DNA of 64,000 nucleotides from Eustoma russellianum (GCA_036186865.1 AP025062.1:8202191-8266190); one strand, 5' to 3'; counted from the first letter of the stretch, positions 22,421 through 34,268 are shown. The notes: a model not told the origin generated them from the sequence alone. Translations and numbers: made by a program.

Positions 22421-22559
22421 TGTAATAATGTTATCAACGTTACAACCATTAAATTATTTTTATAAGAACACCTGCTATAATATTTTGTTCAAACGGCACC
22501 GTGTATTTCCATTAAAAGGAAGGTCATGGAAAGATGTGCCATGTTATTCTGTTTCTAAA

Positions 22560-22850
22560 AAAGGTTGAACCACAACCAGTAAGGATCTCTGCCACACTCA
22601 GTCCCAAAGTTAGTGTAGGGAGGTAAATCAGGTACTCAACGGCCCGCTAGCAGCAGCTTGGTCATTTACATAGTAATCTGCATAAGGAGCCCCCAGCACT
22701 GCAGGCAAGCCTACAAGCCAAGAAGCTCCCGCACTATGCACTTGCTGGGAAGGGGCTTTCTTGTCTTTGGCAAGAATTGAACCTCTGACCTCCCTTTCGA
22801 GAACCCTGCCTGGAACCAGTTATCGGCAATATTAATATTTCATTTTTCTA
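22560..22850 (-). repeat. tRNA-derived SINE-like repeat, minus orientation
   Basis: On the minus strand it shows a box-B-like GGTTCAATTC (near 22780) and shares internal blocks with 13640-13940. Family not identified. Confidence 0.45.
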
Positions 22851-22901
22851 AAAATATCGTCTCAAACATGGGGTCAGGGAGGGTGTCCGCAACATTATAC
22901 T

Positions 22902-23198
22902 TAGAGCTGTAAACGAGAACGAACTGAGCCGAGCATTGTCAAGCTCGGTTCATTTAACTTAACGAACGAGTCGAGCTTGTTTGTTTATTTAACGAACATA
23001 TTTAATTGTTCAAGTTCGGTTCGTTTAACTCACTAACAACATTAACGAGCCGAACACCTTAAAAGAACGGTGTCACTTACCGAGTTCGAACAAAAAAAAT
23101 GGTTCAAGCTCGGTTCATTAACCATTTAGCCGAGCCAAGCTCGAGCTTGAGCCGAATGAGCCAAACGTACCGAACAACTCGGTTCATTTACAGACCTA
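22902..23198. mobile_element. hAT MITE with perfect 8-bp target duplication
   Basis: 297 bp, ends TAGAGCTGTAAACGA and TCATTTACAGACCTA (imperfect inverted repeats). Internally it is rich in CTCGGTTC/GAGCTCG-type subterminal repeats. The flanks ATTATACT at 22894-22901 and 23199-23206 are identical, as expected for a hAT-superfamily insertion. Non-coding. Confidence 0.88.
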
Positions 23199-23344
23199 AT
23201 TATACTTCTCCTTTTTCAAGATATCTAAACCATATATAGGTAATTTCTCCTAAAAGCATCATATAAAAGGGAAAAATAAAAAGGAACTTGAATATAGACA
23301 TTAAGTACAAAAAGCGTGGATAGGGAAAAATCCGTAATGAAAAT

Positions 23345-24520
23345 GGTATAGGATGATGGACTCGAATCTTTCGAGGAATTGTCTTGCTACATTGATGTAA
23401 TTAAGGCATCAAACAAAGGGACGATAGTCTGGTGAATGCATGAACCAGAGTTGAACACTACCAATGAAAAAGTGTTTAGTGTAGTCCTTTGGGGCATATA
23501 GGTCGTCAATTTTAGGGTTCCGACATTGTCGTCCGATGATATCAGTAGACGGTACGCATTTGTATGACAAGTATAGCAAAAAATTGTTGATTGCGGTTGC
23601 GGTTAATGCTGCTGATCATATATTTTCCATAACTTATGCTATTTTGGGACTTCACGGTGCAAATCGAGCATATCCTACTTGGAGACCACCTTATATCTAC
23701 CATATATATTGACTCCTCCATATCAAAACCAATTTTGCAGGTAAATATTCTTTTTATGCATATTGCAAGTATTGTCTTTATAATGAGTTGTTTGGGGGGT
23801 CTAAAATTCGAACTCACAATAAAATTTCATGATAAGGCTTTGAGCAACAATTTGTGGAGAGGTTCAACAGAACACCAGGTACATAGGTTAAACGAATATA
23901 TGATGAAGTTGAATGATCTAAATGAAGGGTTATACGATTATTTTATGTGGATACCAATTGATATATGGATACTGTTTCATGACGTGGGTAGAAGACATTA
24001 TATGATGACAACTAATTTCTCCGATTCATGGAACAACATACTCAATGTGGCTAAATATTTACCAATTAGTACTTGTGCATAAACAGCATTCAAAAGGATG
24101 GCGAAGATGTTTAATAAAAAGCAACAACATTCATTGTCATATTTGGCACCAGGGGATAGATGGTCAGTCAAGGTGCAATAACGGTATATCGAAAATAAAA
24201 GTAGTGCAGGAAAGCACATGGTGCAAGCATATGATATGCGAGAAGGCCTATGAGGTTGTAACTCGACTTAGAGCAGATTATGATGTGGTTTGTCATATTG
24301 TGAACTTGAACAACATAATTGCACTTGTAGAAAATTTTAGCCTTACTGTGTGTATTATTCACACACTATGAATGTATGCCAGATTATGCACAGTGTAGCA
24401 TCGGAACTTGTTGTCTTGTTTTACTCTTGTTGTGCGATGCTAGAAACGTACAATATTTCGTTTCATTCTATCGTGCACTCAGCATATTGGTCTGTAGCGT
24501 CATTCAGACTTTAATCCATT
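23345..24520 (+). pseudogene. Mutator-like (MULE) transposase remnant
   Basis: Fragments in shifting plus-strand frames match MULE transposase order. An ESFEELSCYIDVIKASN block near 23350 is followed by SVDGTHLYDKY near 23540, which contains the first catalytic Asp. Then come an AVAVNAADHIFPITYAIL stretch, an NLWRGSTEHQVHRLNEYM block near 23840 and RRHYMMTTNFSDSWNN near 23990, the conserved block that precedes the zinc-knuckle region. Several stops and frameshifts, and no intact SWIM-type CX2CX4HX4C motif. Unambiguously a dead DNA transposon gene. Nearby, on the opposite strand and facing it, is a PMD-domain remnant (24640-27456), a pairing known in some plant MULEs. Confidence 0.75.
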
Positions 24521-24544
24521 CATGTTTGTACAAACATGGCCGAT

Positions 24545-24800
24545 TCAAACCACAATCAACTTGTAATCACGAAGAAATAGATCACCACAACTACAACAAA
24601 AAATATGGCGTACGAAAACAAGTAGGACTTAATCAACTTGCATCCACAACTGCAATAAAAAAATTATGGTGTACAAAAACAAGTATGACTTAATCAACTT
24701 GCAATCGTAGAGAGATGGATTGCTACAACTACAATCAAAAGTGTGATCAAGATACACCACAATCAACTTGTATTCATGGAGAGACGTATCATCGTGATAT
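24545..24800. repeat. Degenerate tandem repeat (AATCAACTTG units)
   Basis: AATCAACTTG recurs at about 24556, 24632, 24697 and 24762, each followed by similar Asn/Thr-coding-like A-rich blocks, giving an imperfect 65-76-bp period between the convergent MULE and PMD remnants. Confidence 0.6.
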
Positions 24801-25407
24801 CCATCACCATCAATGCATTGAACGCATCGTCGACCAAGTGAGATAAGTGTGTGGAGTCTGTACCACATCATATACGGCGATTGATCCATCTGTTTCCTGT
24901 GAAATGTTCTCCATTTACTATTCTATCATATCGTTTACGCTGTCGGTCTATATATTATTGGATCTTAGCTCGATAATCTACTCCCGCAATCTGTCTCTCA
25001 CTCTAATGCGGCAAGATACTTGTATTGATAGGATCAGAGGCTCCACGTGTCAGACCAAACTATCGCATGACCCTGTTAGGCACATAGAGCTCACATACCT
25101 CCACAGTATAAGTGGAACCCGAGCATGCCACAACTCTACACTCTCACAACAGAAATTCGGCAATGACACAATGACATCCTCCAGTTAGGACATCCATATG
25201 GAATCACCATCTGCCATGCTATTCAATTGGTCACAATAAGCATCAAATGTATCTTTGAGGACCTCTTGAAAATTACGTGCATCATGTCACCAGGTCGTCC
25301 AGGGAGTACCAGGAATAACAACCAGAATACGCAGTTGTAACTCTTATTAGTAGAATGACAGACTGTAATACGGGGAATATCTTCCATATCGAACTGTACA
25401 AGGTATA

Positions 25408-26555
25408 TGTTAGAAAATCCAACAAGATCACTGCAAAAACACGCAGCGGAAAAACAAAACTTGATCTCCGATTTCCTACCAAGGATCCATGTTGTTCGTT
25501 TGATCGATGAAAAAAACTCAAAATTTACCTCTAAAGATTCAAAATCTGCAGATGAAAGAGATGCAGAATCACGAACACCCTCTGTCGGTATCCACACGAA
25601 TGCTTCCGCCCGGAGTGCTAGCTCTTGAACGGTGCTGCTGATAGAACTCGCTTTTCTCCAAAAACGGCTCTACGGTTTTTTGTTGTTTTCGTGTGACTTC
25701 TCTATACGAGATACACAATATATATATACGTATATAGACATCAAAATCCGAGTCCTAATCGGATTAGTTAATGCCAACAAAATCCATATCAGATATGGAT
25801 TCTATCAGAATATTAAAAATTCATATCAGATATAGATTCTTTCATTATTATCCTATAACATATATATATGTATGTATGTAACCATAAAAACGAAATTAAT
25901 AATAATAATAATAATTAATATTAATATTATTAATATTATTAATATCAGCCCATATGCATTCTTGTGTGTGACCCGATAGGCCCATATCAATTGGCAGTCG
26001 GTTAAATCTCTATTAAACCAACAAGTCATAATTGGTCTCTAGCAAGGCATTACGACTACCCAATTAATATGAGTACAGTCCACCTAGCCTAATAATAGTA
26101 CATATATTAATCCCTTTGTCACACGATATTTAGTTTAAACATAAGTCATGGTCAGCGTCATACTTATATTGTTCAAAAATATGATTACTCGATCTCTAAA
26201 TAGACTGATAAAACAAATGATACTGATCACACTATCAATTCATTTGAGCACGGCCATGCATTTCACAGTCTCACTAATCGAGGGGCCCAAAGATATCTCT
26301 CTCAAAAGAGAGGGACAAATTATATCTTGATTGTTCAATATCCTCTATATAATTTCTATCATATTCAATCATGACTTTTATTATTATCCAGTTACGGATA
26401 ACGTTTGATCATGTCAAAATATAATAGTCCTTATGTTAGAAACTATGACAATCTCAAGTCTAAGGATTAAAACATGACTATCATGAGATTTACTTATGAC
26501 GCTAATCCATGTAATAATCTCATGATGGGTCTATCCAATACACTGTTCTCTAACA
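25408..26555 (-). mobile_element. Solo Copia-type LTR in the PMD remnant
   Basis: 1,148 bp with LTR-style ends TGTTAGAAAATCC at the low end and GTTCTCTAACA at the high end. The CACTGCAAAAACACGCAGCGG-like stretch near 25430 (here in minus sense) is common at the ends of plant Copia LTRs. No internal domains or second LTR, so it is a solo LTR formed by recombination, or a truncated insertion. A clean 5-bp target duplication is not visible (GTATA against AGTAT). Confidence 0.65.
25899..25948. repeat. ATT/AAT microsatellite
   Basis: TAATAATAATAATAATTAATATTAATATTATT-type simple repeat inside the solo LTR (shown as its unit, AAT). Confidence 0.8.
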
Positions 26556-27479
26556 AGTATCTATGAGATTGATTTGTATCACCATACACATAATCATCTC
26601 ATGATTATCAAATCAATACTCATACTAGTTTTAAATTATTTTATCTATACTCTTTACTAGTAGAATGACAGAATGTATTACAGGGAATATCTTACATATC
26701 GAATTGTAGAAGGTATAGTGGTCCTGCATACTTGTGCTCTAACTAAGAAGAGTTGTATCACATATAGGCACAAGCACGATGATCCCTCACAAATACCTAG
26801 ATGCAATGTCAAAGTCTTGCATGACAGCTAAATATACCAATTGAGCACGGGGCTACTTTAGCATTAATAGAATAATACCATGACATGAAGGAGCATCAAT
26901 GCCCATGCTTTACGGTCAACCTTTATGTCATGCATAGTCTCGAAGGGAGATTTCCCTTGCCCATTCCACAAGCCTCTTATGATGTATACAAGTTCCTTTA
27001 AAATAATTATCGTTAGGGGCCGATCTCAACAACAACTTACAAACATCCCACTACCCTAACAAATTTTACATACGCTCCATCTCCATAAGAGACTCACCGT
27101 CAATCCGTAACCTAAATAGAATTGTTACGTCCTATAGCGTAACAGTCACTTCACCTACATATATATAAAATATATGTGTCACTTGTCTCCACCTCTCAGC
27201 AATCACCATCATCAATGCATGACGTCCCATAATCCTACCTTCTCAATTGTAGTATGCATGTACGTGGGATGACTAGATTGTCTTTATACATGTCTACCTT
27301 ACGTACACGATCCGAAGTCTTATATCTATCACTACTCTTAAGGATAAGTGTCTTATGCTCTCCCTAAAGAGTCAATAGATTAGCAATCTCAAACCTTAAC
27401 TCCTCCATCTGTCCCGTACCACTACCACTACCACTAGCTCTAGCATGTGACGCCATAAGTACACTTATATTTGCAATCA

Positions 27480-27960
27480 CGTAACATGATATATGTTAAA
27501 AACATATCTCTTTAACATAATAAAATCAAAAATAACAAAATTAAACAAATGAGAAATAAATTTTACATGGTCATTTAAATTAAATAAATGCATTTTAATT
27601 AATCTTACATAAATTAAAAACAACAACAATAAAATAATAATAATCACAATAATAACATAATAATATGACAATAATATAATAATAATAACAACAACATAAT
27701 AACAACATAATAAAAATAATAGTATAACAAGAGAAGATATAACGTTATAACAACACGATAATTATAACAATAATATAATTGCAGTAACAACATAATAACA
27801 ATACTACTATAATATCATAACACTGACCTAATAACATTAACACAAGAATAATAATGATAAAAATAACATATTAACATAATAACAACATAATAATAACAAT
27901 AACACAGTAATTATCAAATTTAAGACTAATCAAATAAAAAGTTGTTACTAGTTTATCTGG
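27480..27960. repeat. AT-rich low-complexity block (AAT/AAC)
   Basis: About 480 bp dominated by ATAATA and AACAACATAAT units upstream of the PMD remnant's start. Not coding; the short open frame on the minus strand here is low complexity. Confidence 0.75.
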
Positions 27961-28300
27961 TCGTAGCTGATCGTGGCTTCCTTCTTATCCGGTCGACACC
28001 TCATTAGTCTGTCAAAGTTTCCTTTCTTTTGAACCAACTACAACAAAAAAAAAATTAGAAAAATATTTTTATGTATATGAAATGCTGGATGTCGACCTTT
28101 TTTTTTATTTATGGTGTTTAACACCTAAAACGGGACTTACATTTCCATCTAACGTCTTGGACATGTTTGACAGTATCGTCCACTCCTGTAACACGTCTAT
28201 CCAGCCTCGCAAAATAGCTTTTCTCGAATCCGGCCACCTTTGGACACGGTTACCAATGTCATCAAAAAATGAATTTCTAGACGCGGTCGAAGTAGGAACC
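27961..28300. other. Spacer
   Basis: Non-coding; may hold the outer end of the Mutator-like element, but no terminal inverted repeat could be matched by eye to the left side of the MULE remnant. Confidence 0.3.
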
Positions 28301-28380
28301 GGATCTCCTGACCGTCTCCCCCGTGACCCCTGCTGCCACGTGGCGGCAGGTCCTTTGTTACCGTCCGAGTCAGGCGATCC
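28301..28380. mobile_element. Short hairpin related to MITE family 2
   Basis: Ends GGATCTCCTGACCGTC and CAGGCGATCC with a palindromic GCTGCCACGTGGCGGCA core. About 80 bp, probably an internally deleted or distant family-2 relative. Confidence 0.45.
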
Positions 28381-28525
28381 CATCCGGTCGATGTATCGTC
28401 CATTATCCTTTATGGCACAATTGCTAGTTACATTCTGATTGAGAAATTTTCCGAATTTCCAAACTTTAAGTTTTTTTCTTATGAAATTTCCCGGTTTATG
28501 TGGTAATATATGTGTTTAACAGATT

Positions 28526-28685
28526 GATATCTCCTAACCCTCATTTTCATCATCTTTTTTATAACTGTCTGACACGTGGCAGCAAAGGAAAGCCTAGATG
28601 AAGGTCTCATCTAGTCTCACCACCTCTCTTGCTACCACGTGTCGCGTGGTCAAAAAAAGATGAGAAAAGTGAGGGTTAAGAGATC
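28526..28685. mobile_element. Hairpin MITE, family 2, copy C
   Basis: About 60-bp arms: ATCTCCTAACCCTCATTTTC ... GACACGTGGCAGCAAAGG on the left and CTTGCTACCACGTGTCGCG ... GTGAGGGTTAAGAGATC on the right. It lies about 340 bp upstream of the RING gene start, so its CACGTG boxes fall in that gene's promoter region. Confidence 0.75.
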
Positions 28686-28864
28686 TAAACCCATCATATC
28701 CCGTTTTTAACCACGGGACACAAAAAGAAATGAGGCGGCGGCAATGGGTGACTTGGTAGGATAAATAACCTCTCACATCCTTCGGCCCCTTCCGTTTTGC
28801 TGGCGGTCACCCCCGTCGTCTCTTGCCTCTAGGCAATTGGCATCAAGATTATTCTTTCGAATCT

Positions 28865-28885
28865 CCCCCCCCCCCCCCCCCCCCC
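28865..28885 (+). repeat. C homopolymer in RING-gene leader
   Basis: Run of 21 C residues followed by a CT-rich tract (28886-28925), in the presumed 5' UTR. An in-frame upstream ATG at 28823 would translate it as poly-Pro, but length variability of such runs argues for the ATG at 29024. Confidence 0.9.
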
Positions 28886-29023
28886 TTTCTTTTCTCTCTC
28901 CCTCTCTCTTTTCTTTCTTTTTCATTTCGGTGCATTTCTTCTCCCTTCTTACTCCAACCACAAAATTTACTTACTTTTCTTTTCTTCTCTGTACATCTTG
29001 ACCTTCTCCCGTTTTTTAGATTT

Positions 29024-31691
29024 ATGGATAGCATATCCCATATTTCCACTGCTATGCACCACAGTCTATCCATTCAACAAAAGGTTTGATCAGCTTCTTG
29101 ATTTTCTCGGTTTTTCTGTTTTGTTTTTCTTATTCTGGATTATTAAACTTGTAGACGGACTTCGAATCTCGATCTAGTCTCCGATTAGATTTTCTTACTT
29201 TTTTCCTTTTTTCCATTTTTCTAATCTATTTATGCATTTCCTCCTTTAACATGCCTATGTTCTTTGGTTTTGTCGTCTTAAAAAGTTATGGGTAGAAATG
29301 GAGGAAATTTAAGAGTTCTTGTTTGTTCAGTAGTTCTATCTGATATCAGTAAAAAAAATTCTTTTTTTTTTGCTGACTAGAATTGTTCTTTTCTGCTTTG
29401 TTTTTATCCCTTGTTATTTTTCATTGAGTTGGAAATTGTAGTTGCCTCCTTCATATGTACTCTTTCCTTTCGATATAGTGAACACGATTTCAGCTCTGTT
29501 TACTGTATTGGCTAGCACATGGATATGAGATTAGTTGGCAATTTTTCTTGAATATCGTGGTTTAGCTGATCGATTTGGGTATTTCAATTTTCAGTTTGAG
29601 GGAGAGGACAAGAGCAGTTCTTCTGTATCAATAGCAGAGGATAGAATGCCAACAGCTTCCGAGGTGGAAGCAGGAATTGGGAAAGATAGTGTTAACATTG
29701 ATGCTAACTCGATGTTCCATTATGGGGTTTGTGCAATATGTTTGAATAAGATTAATCTTCAGGAAACTGCTCTTGTAAAAGGTTGCGAGCACGCATACTG
29801 GTTTGTGTTTTTCAAGAAACCGTCAATTTATTTTGTTTCTGTATTATACATTTACTCTTGTGCTGGAATCTATTCAATAAATTTAGCTGTTCACTTCATT
29901 TTTGCTTTCGTTAGGAAGCATTATGAGGTCCTTTTTGTTAATCTGAATAATACGATTGTCTTATCAGTGTTCATTGACAAATTTATGTTGTTCAGAATTG
30001 AAATCTTGTTTTATGGGGGCACTTATGCTGACTAAATAATTAAACGGTAGTTTGTGAAGACATGTTCGTATGCCATTTCGGATGGTTTGACGCTGTTCTT
30101 AGTTTTGCTGCTGATGACGTATTACATTATGCTAATGGATTGGCATAGAGCAAGCAGTTCTACTGGTTTTCCTGCAAGTAGTTTGCAGTCGTTTCTACTT
30201 CTCCCTGACCCCACAAATCCCTCCCCCCCCCCCCCCCCAACACACACAGACACACACGTGTCCCCTCCCGCACCCCCTCCCCCTTTCTCATCTTCCCTTT
30301 TTTTGCTTTGGTGTTTCAAGCTGCTATATCATAGTTTGGGGTTATATGAGACATAGTACTGTTGTGTGATTTATCAGCCGAGAGTCTGAAACTATTTCTT
30401 CCAGTTTTAGCGTTGAAATTTCCTTCTATCTCACATCATCCTATGATTTCTCTAAGTTGCTGACATGTATGATGATATGTGTTTAGATTGATTTGATAGA
30501 ATTAATTGTCACATCATGATCTTTGTTATGATTGTCAGTGTGAACTGCATCCTACGGTGGGCCTCTTGCAAGAAGGAAGCAACATGTCCCCAGTGTAAAC
30601 ATCCATTTGAGTTTCTTAACGTTCATCGGTCACTTGATGGCAGGTTAGTATGCTTGGGCATGTTCTACTAGATGTAATAGTGACTATTCATCAGTTTAAG
30701 AGGAATATTCCTCCAGTTCTGTTATTTTCAGTTTTTGATGTTGAAAGTGTATACGCAGCCATGGATCGCTGTACCTTTAAGGAATTTATGATGGGGCTTA
30801 TCTGAGGTTATTGTGATTTTAGAAAACCACTTTTTTGAGTAAATGAGAAGCTTATTATTAAAACTTTTAGATTGTATTTAAGAGTCTAAGACATGCAAGA
30901 ACAAGGAAAAGTCAGACATTAACGGTTGGATCTTCAGGTTCTTAACATTAACACTTCTATAAAGTCAGTTTTATATGGTGGATAGTTCTTGAATGGAATC
31001 TGCTCCCTGTGGATAAATATATGCTCACTGACCCCCTTCCCCCTCCCCCCCTCTCCATGTGTGTGTGGGGGCTTTCTTCGGTGCTTTAAAAATTTCTGTT
31101 AGCATCATACATTTTATCTATTTAGGATTCACATGTAGGATGTCATTATTGCCAAACGGACTGTCCTTTAGTTAGTTGATACTAGCGGAAATTGTTTCAT
31201 ATAACCGTGCTGATTTTGTTAATTACTCATGTCCTCTGAATAAACCTCTTCTCTTTGCTAACAGCATCCATGATTACATGTTTGAGGAGAGTGTCTGCCT
31301 CCTCCTTAGAGCTACGTGGTTTGTGCCATTGAGTCATATCGAGGAAATGACTCAAGTGCATGATGACGTGGAGTATTTGTATCAATATGTGGATGAAGAA
31401 GATGATGATTTGGACGAAGTTTACTATGGTAGTTCGTCAAGTCTCCGCATTGGTAATAGAAGATGGGGAGATAACGGATATGTTAGGGCAGGCAGGCAAG
31501 AAGCAAGGCCTGTATACCGCTCCAACATCCAGGACTCGGGTGGTGCTGGTTCATCTCGTCAATCTACAAAGAAAGAAACTTCACAAGTGAACGTTGGCAG
31601 GAGGGCGAAACGCGCCCTGAAGCGAGAAGCAGCTGATAAGGCTGCTGCGGAGAAGCATCAGCAGCACTTGGCGAGGTTCGGTCGTAAGTAA
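29024..31691 (+). CDS. RING-finger protein, putative E3 ubiquitin ligase (four exons)
   Basis: Exons 29024-29083, 29595-29800, 30539-30643 and 31265-31691; all three introns are GT-AG. The spliced frame is 798 nt, 265 residues. The RING finger spans the exon 2/3 junction: CAIC near residue 55, then CEHAYC, CILRW and CPQCKHPF, giving a C3HC4-type spacing. Exon 4 encodes FEESVCLLLRATWF, an acidic EEDDDLDEVYYG stretch, the block SSLRIGNRRWGDNGYVRAGRQ (cut at 20 residues: SLRIGNRRWGDNGYVRAGRQ), and a Lys/Arg/Ala-rich C-terminal helix ending HLARFGRK. This architecture matches a plant RING/U-box family resembling Arabidopsis At1g24440 (from memory). RING proteins of this form recruit E2 enzymes for ubiquitin transfer; the substrate is unknown. 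An in-frame ATG at 28823 is possible but would include a homopolymer-encoded poly-Pro. Confidence 0.9.
30223..30238 (+). repeat. C homopolymer in RING-gene intron 2
   Basis: Run of about 16 C residues followed by CACACACAGACACACA within the intron between exons 2 and 3. Confidence 0.85.
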
Positions 31692-32114
31692 GCTCATATA
31701 TGTGAGTGAGCTGAAGACCTGGGTGCTGCTACGCCACCCCCATGTACAGTGACCTTTTTTTTCATTTAATTTGTTTCATGATGAATAACATACTAGTAGA
31801 TCTGGAGGTTAATCACTGACTGGTGCATTTTCGGATTCAGTATAGGGGTCCAATTATCATAATACTTCTGGAGATTTACGAAATTGTTCTGCAGAAGGAA
31901 CCCATTCCTTCATTGGTTAAAATGAATCTTTAATCCCACATGTTCGTGTTCTTGGTATTGTGACTATTGTCCAGTCCTGGAAAAGCTCTTATGTTGTACG
32001 ATTCTAATGCAACCTAACGATTGATCTTAAGGTGTTCTTTTCTGAATGTTCCTTGGGTGTTGTTTTCTCGAAATCTGTGTATTGAAAACCTTATGGTACG
32101 GTATCATGATATGA

Positions 32115-32160
<46 letters not shown>

Positions 32161-32934
32161 CTACTACTTAATTTGAACAATATATTGGTACTTTATTGAC
32201 TGAAAAATGATTTACTTGACTATTTTTAGTTTTCGTCGAAATAATCAGAAATTATTGGTTTCAATTTTCAATTGAGTCAAGGATGTGTACATCCGACTCT
32301 CACAACAAGCTATCGACAGAAACTTCTAAGACAACATGAACTTCTAAGACAATGGGAGTAATGTTGTTGTTTCACTGAAAAAAAAAAAAGAGTTTGTTTC
32401 ACATCATAAAAAACCTCCTCAATTGAAAAACTCTCATTTCGACTATAGTTATGGGTTTTATCATCGGCTGGATATGGAAAGGGTTTCTATAATCTGCTGG
32501 ATGTGGAAAAGAGTGTAACACGTGAACATATTTATATACGAGAGACTTATAAAATAATTTATATGTGATCTATTAACGTACAATAACGAACAATATTAAG
32601 CTAGTAGAATACATCGAAGAGGAAAAAAAACGAACAGAAAGAGAAAGTCGTATGTAAGAAATGGACGAGAAGTAAAAGCTAAAATTTTAAATAACACAAT
32701 TGTAAACTTCAATTAGGAGTGACCAATTTCAAAGAGCATACAGACTGCACAGAGGGGCAGCTATATGTGTTTTAAAAATATTATTTTAGTTGATTTTTTA
32801 ACATAGTGTAAAGTATACTATGTTTAAAACTCATGTAAGACAATATTTTTAGAAAAAAAATTATATATTTTCTTTAATCATTCAATCATTTTCAAATATC
32901 CTGAACTAAAATTTTCAAAGCACGGTATGATTGT
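31692..32934. other. RING-gene 3' flank and spacer
   Basis: Presumed 3' UTR, then AT-rich spacer up to the Gypsy target duplication ATTGT (32930-32934). Contains a TA dinucleotide array (about 32118-32156). No gene seen. Confidence 0.5.
32118..32156. repeat. TA dinucleotide microsatellite
   Basis: About 19 TA units, uninterrupted. Confidence 0.9.
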
Positions 32935-33172
32935 TGTAGCGCCCCGCTCCCGAACTCTAACATCGGGAGCAGTGCACCCGTCGTATCTCGCTAAGGTGTC
33001 GAATCAATTTCCAACATGTCCGAAAAGACGTAGAAATTTTTCTCGCAGAAACGAATTACCATAACATTAAATTACATGAATAAAGAAATCCTCAATAAAA
33101 TACTAAATCAGTAATGACAATAAAGTCACTGTGCCAACATCTAAGTGATATCAGTCTAAATAGGGTTGTGTC
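32935..33172 (-). repeat. Gypsy 3' LTR, distal part
   Basis: 238 bp matching 48515-48774 of the 5' LTR almost base for base, including GCGCCCCGCTCCCGAAC and TTTCTCGCAGAAACG. The match breaks at 33172, where Copia-2 starts with TGTTGG, and resumes at 42806. Confidence 0.95.
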
Positions 33173-34254
33173 TGTTGGACCATGCACCTGCAATAAACAC
33201 CACTAGAGGGGGGTGAATAGTGGTTACCGGAAATTACACTACAACCTTTTGTAAAAAAATCCCCTTTGAAAACAGAATCTGAGACCAACTCAGATTCAGA
33301 ACCTGTTTTTGAAAAATTCAAATCTAATTGTACACACCTCCAAAAATTATGAAACTTTCCATAATTGAACTTCAAAGTGTTAACAAGACTCTGTCCAAAA
33401 ATCAGACAAAAATAAGATCGTTTGACCCTTCAAACAAATAAAAAGATTCAGATGGTCAATCTGGACAGAATTGGAGAGAATGTTGCTGATTTTGACAATA
33501 GTTTTTCTCTTTGAATACTCAACCAAACATGTTGATCTTTATATTAAAACACTCTTTAGTATGTGTAGATGAAGTTTCCAAAAGGCCCTGACTTTAAACA
33601 ATTCTTGATAAATACAGAATTTAAGTTTTCTCAAAACTGGTCAGATTGCAGCCAGATTGGAGCAGTTATCTTGCAAAGACTTAAAGACTAACTTTTCCTT
33701 GCTCAAATCAAGTGATTATTGTTGCAAATGAAAGCTAACAGTCTGAAGTGTAACTCCACCAAAAATCACGAATTTTGAAAATGTTTAGCTATTTTTTCAA
33801 AACGTGAGAAGTTGTGTGAAAACTGTAGTAAAAACGGACTAAAAACAGAAATGAAGAAACAAGACAAGAACACCGAGAATTTATCCTGGTTCGGTCAATG
33901 TGACCTATTCCAGTCCCAAGGAACACCTTTCCTTGGATTTCACTATGAAATGAATCACCTTACAACAAGAACCAAGCTTGATCCTTGGGTTATACACCAA
34001 TCCTACTTAAGACTTAGATGATCACCTTCTAAGCAACACTTAGTTGCAACACATCTACCACCTATTAATGTAGCCTTACAAGAATGGCTAATCAATCTTA
34101 CAAATGAAGCTCGAGAGGCTTGTAGCTCAACAAAAACAACAACGACACCTTTGCTACAAAGAATGGAACAAGAACAACAACAAGAAGATGATAGCTAGAC
34201 AATTTAACAAATGCTTGTAAGCTTCAAGTGTGTTTCATCTTCTTCACCATTGCC

Positions 34255-34268
34255 TCTATTTATAGTGT
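34255..34268 (-). promoter_or_regulatory. Putative TATA box of the Copia-2 LTR
   Basis: On the minus strand, CTATAAATAGAGGC followed by a GAAGATGAAACAC-rich leader is a classic plant TATA context. Present only in the 3' LTR copy; the 5' LTR lacks the segment. Confidence 0.6.

Larger units (their letters stand above)
24640..27456 (-). pseudogene. Plant mobile domain (PMD/MAIN-like) remnant, split by an LTR
   Basis: Minus-strand reading from an ATG at 27456 gives a Gly/Ser-rich start (MASHARASGSGSG). After stops it gives GEVTVTL-DVTILF-LRIDGE near 27150, and then the block with LAVMQDFDIASRY near 26810. Both match the core of the plant mobile domain (PF10536, the aminotransferase-like domain of MAIN/MAIL proteins). 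After the LTR at 25408-26555 it resumes near 25400 and ends with a SPYMMWYRLHT block near 24870, typical of the PMD C-terminal region. Many stops and shifts. It converges with the MULE remnant at 23345-24520, so both probably belonged to one Mutator-like element. Confidence 0.65.

Noticed and set aside
27477..27671. 64-codon minus-strand frame with Ile/Leu-rich, membrane-like composition
   Set aside because: Produced by ATAATA simple repeat; not a credible membrane protein.
29535..30035. 166-codon continuous frame over RING exon 2 and the following intron
   Set aside because: The part after 29800 is intron read-through. Splicing at 29800/30539 restores the RING cysteines exactly, which the continuous frame lacks.
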